From Oligoflexus sp. (GTDB taxonomy: Bacteria; Bdellovibrionota_B; Oligoflexia; Oligoflexales; Oligoflexaceae): a DNA stretch of 11,408 nt. Position numbers and translations under genes: made by a program. This document shows positions 7,087 through 11,408 of the stretch, one piece after another. The stretch's first letter is position 1. Every line of letters starts with the position of its first letter. The notes below the pieces were generated by a model. It made no database searches and was not told where the DNA came from. It was given only the letters and a program-made list of their open reading frames with translations. The DNA lies in contig JASLCY010000165.1 of the NCBI GenBank assembly GCA_030151925.1, forward strand, positions 1 through 11,408, given 5' to 3'.

Positions 7087-8346
7087 ATGTATTCATCACT
7101 ACTGATTCTGTTTATCCTCCTGCGCCTCGTGCAGCAGATCGTCGAATCCACTCTCGCCACCCTGAATCTTCGCTACATAGAAGATCCGGCGCATCAGAAC
7201 GAAGCGAGGACCGTCCTCTCGATGAGCGGCGAAGATCTCGGGAAGAGCCTCGCCTATGCGAAGGACCGTTACGCCTTCGGCCAAGCCTCGTCCTGGATAC
7301 AGCTCGGCTACACGATGCTGTTCTTCGCGCTCGGCGGCCTCGGCTGGGTGGAGCGCGCCGCCCAGAACCTGGCGCCGGCGAACTCTCCCGTGCTTACGGG
7401 GCTCGCGGTCTTCGCCATCCTCGGCCTCCTCACCGTCATCACCAACATCCCCTTCTCCTACTACAGCCGCTTCGTGATCGAAGAGCGCCATGGCTTCAAC
7501 CGTCAGAAGGCGAGCGGCTTCTGGATCGACCAGCTGAAGATGATAGGCATCGGCGCGGTGCTCGGCGGCGTTCTCCTCGCCGTCCTGCTCGCGATCATGG
7601 AACACATGGGGACCTCCTGGTGGTGGGTCGCGTGGATCGCCGTCTTCGGTTTCACCCTTTTCACCTCCTGGCTCTATCCCGCGATCCTCGCGCCGCTCTT
7701 CAATAAGTTCACCCCGCTCGACGAGGGCGACCTCAAGACCGAGATCTACCGCCTCGCGCAGAAGATCGAATTCGCGGCGGAAGGCATCTCGATCATGGAC
7801 GCCTCGACCCGCTCGTCCCACGGCAACGCATACTTCACCGGCGTGTTCGGCAAGAAGCGCATCGTGCTCTTCGATACCCTCGTGAAGTCGATGAGCCTCG
7901 GCGAGGTCGTGGCCGTGCTCGCGCATGAGCTCGGGCACTTCAAGCTGCATCACGTGCGCTGGCAGCTCGTCCGCGGCTTCTTCCTCACCGGCGTCATGTT
8001 CTATGCCCTGAGCGTTTGCCTGCCTTTGCTGCCCTTCTATCGGAGCTTCGGCCTCGGCGGCGTCTCGAATTACGGGGCCTTGATCGTGTTTTCGCTGTGG
8101 TTCGGCCTGGTCGAGTTCCTGATACAGCCCTTCGCGAGCCTGCTCTCGCGCAAGCACGAATTCCAGGCGGACGCCTTCGCGCTGCGGAATATCGAGGATC
8201 AGAGGGCGCTTGGAGATGCGCTTCTCAAATTACGAGAAACGAGTCATTCTATGCCGGTGTCGCATCCATGGTATTCGGCTTTCTATCATTCTCATCCGCC
8301 ACTACTTGAACGATTGAAGGCAATGAATTACATTGGCGTTAGGTAA
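7087..8346 (+). CDS. Ste24-type M48 membrane zinc metalloprotease
   Basis: Integral membrane protease of the M48A (CAAX prenyl protease 1 / Ste24) family, 419 aa, the normal full length. Hydrophobic helices lie at about 3-20, 70-86, 101-122, 152-171, 178-200, 296-318 and 328-350. The catalytic motif is HELGH (280-284): His280 and His284 bind zinc, Glu281 is the catalytic base, and Glu358 in EFQADAFA is the third ligand. Conserved family segments SSHGNAYFTG (243-252) and HSHPPLLERL (401-410) are present. Bacteria lack known CAAX prenylation, so membrane-protein or peptide turnover is more likely than CAAX processing. The ATG has a good Shine-Dalgarno. The last 41 sense codons (from 8221) shift to AT-rich third positions while the protein still looks like Ste24, probably because a promoter for the next gene lies there. 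Confidence 0.93.
   Translation: MYSSLLILFILLRLVQQIVESTLATLNLRYIEDPAHQNEARTVLSMSGEDLGKSLAYAKDRYAFGQASSWIQLGYTMLFFALGGLGWVERAAQNLAPANSPVLTGLAVFAILGLLTVITNIPFSYYSRFVIEERHGFNRQKASGFWIDQLKMIGIGAVLGGVLLAVLLAIMEHMGTSWWWVAWIAVFGFTLFTSWLYPAILAPLFNKFTPLDEGDLKTEIYRLAQKIEFAAEGISIMDASTRSSHGNAYFTGVFGKKRIVLFDTLVKSMSLGEVVAVLAHELGHFKLHHVRWQLVRGFFLTGVMFYALSVCLPLLPFYRSFGLGGVSNYGALIVFSLWFGLVEFLIQPFASLLSRKHEFQADAFALRNIEDQRALGDALLKLRETSHSMPVSHPWYSAFYHSHPPLLERLKAMNYIGVR
8306..8334 (+). promoter_or_regulatory. Candidate lexA promoter inside the protease gene
   Basis: TTGAAC (8306-8311) and TACATT (8329-8334) are separated by exactly 17 nt, each matching four of six consensus bases. The start point would fall near 8341, about 30 nt before the lexA ATG at 8373. 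The region is in the stretch of the protease gene where third-position GC collapses, as expected if promoter sequence constrains synonymous codons. Confidence 0.4.
8328..8346 (+). promoter_or_regulatory. Possible LexA operator-like dyad TTAC-N11-GTAA
   Basis: TTAC (8328-8331) and GTAA (8343-8346) flank an 11-nt spacer and cover the candidate -10 and start point of lexA, the usual place for an autoregulatory operator. The right arm overlaps the protease stop codon. The half-sites recall the TTAC/GTAA half-sites I remember for a Bdellovibrio LexA, but the spacer there is far shorter, so this could be chance: four-base half-sites are common. Confidence 0.2.
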
Positions 8347-8372
8347 GCACTCGATCAGACAAGGAATCTGTT

Positions 8373-9056
8373 ATGCAAAAGCTAACCTCCAGGCAGAGCA
8401 AAGCCTTCGAGTTCATCCGCTCGCACAGCGATGAGCACGGCTACGCACCGACTCTGCGTGAGCTTTGCGAATACATGGGCTACAAGGCCGTAGGCTCCGC
8501 CCAGGATGTGATCGCCTCGCTTCGTAAGAAGGGCTACATCATCACCCCTAACAAACAAACCGCACGTTCCCTCGCTCTTACCGACCGCAGCAAAGAATAC
8601 CTCAACGTCCACGTGGAGCACCCCTGGGACAACTCGATGCTCGTTCCCCGCCTGGGTTCGGTCCCCGCCGGGGTGCCGATCGAGGCTATCGAGAACGACT
8701 CCGGCGCGATCCGCGTATCGAGCGACATGGTGCCTCGCTGGGCCGCCAATCATCCGGAAAAGCTCTTCGCTCTCCAGGCCGTCGGCCAGAGCATGATCCA
8801 CGCCGGCATCCTCGATGGCGATTGGCTCATCGTCTACCAGCAGGATTCGGCTCCGAGCGGAACGATCGTGGTCGCCGACGCCCAGGGCAGCGCGACCGTG
8901 AAACGCCTGATGCACGATGCGGAGCACGGCTGGTACCTGAAGCCGGAGAATCCCGCCTTCAAGAACCTCTACGCGAAAGACGAGGCCTTCACCATCCTCG
9001 GCCGCGTCGTGGCCCTGCAGCGGATCATATCGGATACCTTCAACCCGCGCCGCTGA
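8373..9056 (+). CDS. lexA: LexA-type self-cleaving transcriptional repressor (S24)
   Basis: SOS-type repressor, 227 aa, slightly longer than the 202 of E. coli LexA. The N-terminal winged helix-turn-helix (about 3-70) starts LTSRQSKAFEFI and contains the LexA pattern G-Y-x-P-T-L-R-E-L (23-31). The cleavage region PRLGSVPAGVPIEAI (92-106) contains the Ala99-Gly100 bond expected to be cut. The catalytic pair is Ser140 in VGQSMIHAGI and Lys177 in ATVKRL, both present, so autocleavage stimulated by RecA is expected. The recognition region (about 37-55) differs from the enterobacterial one, so the DNA box probably differs. AAGGA lies 7 nt before the ATG. It follows the protease by 26 nt but probably has its own promoter; a terminator follows. 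A second LexA-like or phage-type S24 regulator is a less likely alternative. Confidence 0.9.
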   Translation: MQKLTSRQSKAFEFIRSHSDEHGYAPTLRELCEYMGYKAVGSAQDVIASLRKKGYIITPNKQTARSLALTDRSKEYLNVHVEHPWDNSMLVPRLGSVPAGVPIEAIENDSGAIRVSSDMVPRWAANHPEKLFALQAVGQSMIHAGILDGDWLIVYQQDSAPSGTIVVADAQGSATVKRLMHDAEHGWYLKPENPAFKNLYAKDEAFTILGRVVALQRIISDTFNPRR

Positions 9057-9081
9057 TTCTGGAAGGCAGGTCTCAAGAAAA

Positions 9082-9106
9082 AAAGCTGAGGTTCATCCTC
9101 AGCTTT
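9082..9106. terminator. Bidirectional rho-independent terminator between convergent genes
   Basis: A perfect 10-bp stem, AAAGCTGAGG (9082-9091) and CCTCAGCTTT (9097-9106), closes a 5-nt loop. Read leftward it continues into a T-rich tract (complement of the A-run at 9076-9084), making a strong terminator for the CHASE2-phosphatase gene. Read rightward it is followed by TTTGTTCGTTT, a moderate terminator for lexA. It sits in the 75-bp gap between the two stop codons. Confidence 0.88.
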
Positions 9107-9131
9107 GTTCGTTTCGGTCGAGATCTTCGCG

Positions 9132-11219
9132 TTAAGCGGCCTGTACGGCCTTGTGGGTCTTGGGATGGACGAGCAGGAGCGAACGGTCGTCCTCGAGACG
9201 GAAGGTCTTGCCGATATCGTCGAGGATAAGCTGCAATTCCGTGAAGGCCGGCGTCTCTTCGAGGGTGCCGAGCTTCGTTATGAGGCGTTTGTAAGCGCGC
9301 GCGCCTTCCATATAGCCGTCGGTGAAGGTGAGCAGGAACGCGCCCTCCGGCAGCTGCAGGGTCTCATGGGCGAAATAGGCCTCGGCGTCCATGCCGAGCG
9401 GAGTCGAACGCATCGCGATATGCCGCGACCTGTCCGGCGCCTTGAGGAACCAGCCGGGAGAGCCGGCGTTATAGAGCTCGACCTCGCCGCTGTTCGTCTC
9501 GTTGATGATGATGACCGAGCAGCTGCAGGTGATCTGGCCTCCGAACAGCTCGAGCACCCGCTTGTTCAAATAGTGCAGGGTCTCGATCATCGGCATCTCG
9601 TCCTTCTCGCACTCGCCCAGGATGCCGATCAGGATAGCCACGGGGATGGCCGCCGAAGGTCCCTTGCCCACCACGTCGCCGACGATGATGCGTTTTTCGG
9701 TCTTGTCCTTGCCCCAGATATAGATCCAGTCCCCGCTCATCTCCTGAGCGGGTATATAGCTCATCGTAAAGGTGAAACGCCCATGGTCCTGCGTCCCGAT
9801 CGGCGGAAGGAGTATCTTCTGCACCGCACGGCCGAGGTTGAGGCGTTCGGCGAGCTGGAGGTTGGTCTTCTCCTCTTCGAGCCGGAGCGTGCGTTCGATC
9901 AGGAGCTGGTTCTCGGTCGCGACCGCTTTGAGCTCGCTGCCGAGGCGCTGCTGGACGTATTGGATGGTGCCGGCTCCCATCAGGCCGAGCAGGGGCAGGA
10001 CCCACGAGATGACGACGCTATGGTAGACGAAGAGATAGACGGCGACCACGAAGTAGAGGGCGCTGAGGCCCAGGCTCGCTCCCCAATAGGCGACCGGTCC
10101 CGTGACGCGCGCGAGGATCATCCCGATCAAACTCATGGCGAAGATGAGCCAGGGGCCTTGGCCGAAGGGCGTGAGCCAATGGTTTTGGAGTATAGAGTCC
10201 ACGAGGGTCGACACGAAGAGGCCGCCGGGCAGGTTCCCGAACGGCGCCGAGTTCACGAAGTCGGTGGAGCCCGTATAGAAGTTGAAGAGGATGACGACGA
10301 CGTCCCCCTCTTTCACCCAGGTCTCCGGCTGGTGGTTGCGGGCCCTGATCACGCTGGGCCTGAGGCTCTTCATATTCTTGTAGTATTCGGCGACCGGACG
10401 ATGGTTCACGATCACGCCGCCCGCGCTGTTGAGCGGCACGGGTTTATCGTTGATGAAGAGCTGGTCGTCCTTGATATCCACGCTGTCCGCGGCATAGAGC
10501 GCGAGATGCGGTATGATCCTGTCCTTCATGACGATCATGGGATAAACGCTGTTCCTCTTATCGAAGGCGAGGTGGCCCACGCCGCGGAACGCGCCTTCAT
10601 AGGCGGCGTCGTAGGCGTAAAGGACGCTATTGGAGTTATAGAGGTTCCGGTGGACGAAGGCGTCGGTCGCGGCATTGGGATGGCTGATCCAATGCTTGAA
10701 GCCGTAGTCCTCTTCGGAGAGCACGGTCTGCGAGCGATAGGCGACCTTCTTCTCGCTCATCGAAGCGCCCGAATAAACCGGGATGCCTTTGGCCCTGAGG
10801 GCCGCGAGAGCTTCCTTCTCCCCTTCATCGTTCTGCGCGAGGCTGAAGAGCCGGTCGAGGAGGATGGCCTTGGGTTTTTGCTCGGCGATGTTCTGCAGCA
10901 GCAGGCTGAGGTCCTGGGTCGAGAGTTCGGGGCTCTTCAAAAAGCTCACCGAGCTGTCATCGAACGCATACACCTTCAGACGCGGGGAAAGCTCGGGGGT
11001 CTTGTGCAGATACTCGCGCATGTGGAAGAAAACGGGATCCGAGAGCGAGAGCTGGATGTTGTCCTGCAGGTTGCTCGTCGCGACGGCCAGCAACGCGACG
11101 ACCCAAAGGAACCAGAACAGCACGAACAGGCGCTGCGATCCTTTGTGTAACGGCATTGGGTTCTGGGCTTTGGCCACGAGGTCCTCCATGGGATGAGGCC
11201 TCATCGGTTGCTTTATCAT
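9132..11219 (-). CDS. CHASE2 sensor with SpoIIE-type PP2C serine phosphatase domain
   Basis: Membrane signalling protein, 695 aa. One N-terminal helix (about 31-48) leads to a periplasmic CHASE2-like domain (about 55-350; note VYAFDDSSV at 83-91 and KAILLDRLFS at 117-126). Three close membrane helices follow (about 356-373, 378-398, 402-419), then a charged coiled-coil-like linker (about 425-465) and the PP2C domain (about 466-690). The PP2C domain starts with ILLPP. Candidate metal ligands are Asp497 (MSGDW), Asp515 (VGDVVGKG), Asp634 (FTDG) and Asp678 (EDDRS), spaced as in SpoIIE/RsbU enzymes. The usual second Asp of GGDxxD is Tyr500, and NAGH is NAGS. It probably dephosphorylates an anti-sigma-antagonist-type partner, none of which is seen here. 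Start uncertain: Met1 lacks a ribosome site, while Met11 (11189) has GAGG 9 nt upstream. Confidence 0.85.
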   Translation of the reverse strand: MIKQPMRPHPMEDLVAKAQNPMPLHKGSQRLFVLFWFLWVVALLAVATSNLQDNIQLSLSDPVFFHMREYLHKTPELSPRLKVYAFDDSSVSFLKSPELSTQDLSLLLQNIAEQKPKAILLDRLFSLAQNDEGEKEALAALRAKGIPVYSGASMSEKKVAYRSQTVLSEEDYGFKHWISHPNAATDAFVHRNLYNSNSVLYAYDAAYEGAFRGVGHLAFDKRNSVYPMIVMKDRIIPHLALYAADSVDIKDDQLFINDKPVPLNSAGGVIVNHRPVAEYYKNMKSLRPSVIRARNHQPETWVKEGDVVVILFNFYTGSTDFVNSAPFGNLPGGLFVSTLVDSILQNHWLTPFGQGPWLIFAMSLIGMILARVTGPVAYWGASLGLSALYFVVAVYLFVYHSVVISWVLPLLGLMGAGTIQYVQQRLGSELKAVATENQLLIERTLRLEEEKTNLQLAERLNLGRAVQKILLPPIGTQDHGRFTFTMSYIPAQEMSGDWIYIWGKDKTEKRIIVGDVVGKGPSAAIPVAILIGILGECEKDEMPMIETLHYLNKRVLELFGGQITCSCSVIIINETNSGEVELYNAGSPGWFLKAPDRSRHIAMRSTPLGMDAEAYFAHETLQLPEGAFLLTFTDGYMEGARAYKRLITKLGTLEETPAFTELQLILDDIGKTFRLEDDRSLLLVHPKTHKAVQAA
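11193..11204. repeat. 12-bp perfect palindrome over the phosphatase start region
   Basis: ATGAGGCCTCAT reads identically on both strands. It lies between the two candidate start codons of the CHASE2-phosphatase gene and contains the GAGG that would serve Met11. It could be a protein-binding site or, in RNA, partly mask that ribosome site, but it may be chance. Confidence 0.2.
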
Positions 11220-11281
11220 CTCTATTGATTAAATTTCTCGAGGCGGGTTTGGGCATCTTCCGAAGTTTTGCCAAGAAGCCC

Positions 11282-11310
11282 AGGCTGATCGAAGCCTTCG
11301 ATCGGCGCCT
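11282..11310. repeat. Imperfect hairpin after the upstream gene's stop
   Basis: GATCGAAG (11287-11294) and CTTCGATC (11296-11303) form an 8-bp perfect inverted repeat around one base. AGGC (11282-11285) and GCCT (11307-11310) extend it with bulges. It begins at the stop codon of the partial minus-strand gene. There is no T-tract behind it, so it is an mRNA 3' structure or binding site rather than a clear intrinsic terminator. Confidence 0.35.
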
Positions 11311-11408
11311 CAGAGGCGTCCGAGCTTGATGAGCAGACGTTGCTCTTCCATGATCTTCGAGAGCGGAATGCGCCCTCCCGGGGGAAATTCGATCGCGACC
11401 TCATGGGC
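11310..11408 (-). CDS. C-terminal end of an unidentified protein (cut by the right window edge)
   Basis: On the minus strand the frame from the window edge reads 32 sense codons to the TGA at 11310-11312. The peptide starts AHEVAIEFPPGGRIP and ends EEQRLLIKLGRL. Codon third positions are mostly G or C, as in the neighbouring genes, and the frame is open to the edge, so it is very probably the tail of a real gene. An alternative frame ending at 11222 overlaps it but encodes a low-complexity Ser/Arg-rich peptide and looks like a shadow. I do not recognise the family. It ends 90 bp upstream of the CHASE2-phosphatase start on the same strand and may be cotranscribed with it. Confidence 0.55.
   Translation of the reverse strand, partial: AHEVAIEFPPGGRIPLSKIMEEQRLLIKLGRL

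Noticed and set aside
7099..8157. 352-codon minus-strand frame antisense to the protease
   Set aside because: Charged, low-complexity translation without motifs; the plus strand carries the HELGH protease.
9105..11150. 681-codon open frame on the plus strand, antisense to the CHASE2-phosphatase
   Set aside because: Composition is dominated by Glu, Arg, Asp and His with no domain, and it mirrors the real gene's GC-rich third positions. It also begins inside the terminator region. It is a shadow frame.
11222..11404. 60-codon minus-strand frame ending 2 nt before the phosphatase start
   Set aside because: Ser/Arg-rich peptide, and it overlaps a better frame with normal codon bias that ends at 11310. 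Considered a shadow, though its tight spacing was tempting.

Overview
The window looks like ordinary chromosome from a GC-rich Gram-negative bacterium. Third codon positions are mostly G or C, there is a lipoprotein-type substrate-binding protein, and most genes start with a recognisable Shine-Dalgarno sequence. The mix of an Opp/Dpp importer, a Ste24-type M48 protease, a LexA repressor and a CHASE2-PP2C sensor phosphatase would fit a Bdellovibrionota or 'deltaproteobacterial' lineage. That placement is a guess from gene content, because there is no rRNA or phylogenetic marker here. I see no tRNA, rRNA, CRISPR array, insertion sequence or phage gene.

Left part (1-6951, all minus strand, transcribed right to left). 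A YheT-type alpha/beta hydrolase (6951-5959) is followed, after an 88-bp gap with a candidate promoter and a dyad, by a complete five-gene peptide ABC importer. Its order is oppD-like ATPase, oppF-like ATPase, oppA-like binding lipoprotein, oppB-like permease, oppC-like permease. The genes are nearly contiguous: gaps are 3 nt, a 4-nt ATGA overlap, 5 nt and 44 nt. They should be one transcript and build one transporter: lipid-anchored binding protein, two-permease channel, two different ATPases that each carry a C-terminal four-cysteine motif. After oppC, a 113-bp gap with a candidate promoter leads into the first 17 codons of a probable thioredoxin, cut by the left edge.

Middle part (6952-9056). 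A short AT-rich divergent intergenic region separates the hydrolase from a plus-strand pair: a Ste24/M48 membrane zinc protease and, 26 nt downstream, a LexA-type S24 self-cleaving repressor. The last 41 sense codons of the protease gene drop sharply in GC at the third position (about 82% to 39% by hand count) and contain a promoter-like sequence at the right place to drive lexA. This is the most interesting sequence-level signal in the window.

Right part (9057-11408). A 10-bp perfect hairpin flanked by A/T tracts serves as a bidirectional terminator between lexA and a convergent minus-strand gene. That gene encodes a 695-residue CHASE2 / three-helix membrane / SpoIIE-type PP2C phosphatase protein. 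Upstream of it lies the C-terminal 32-codon end of another minus-strand gene that continues beyond the right edge.

No new multi-gene system is evident. The points worth a second look are regulatory (dyads over candidate promoters, the promoter inside the protease gene) and motif variants in the PP2C and hydrolase active-site regions.
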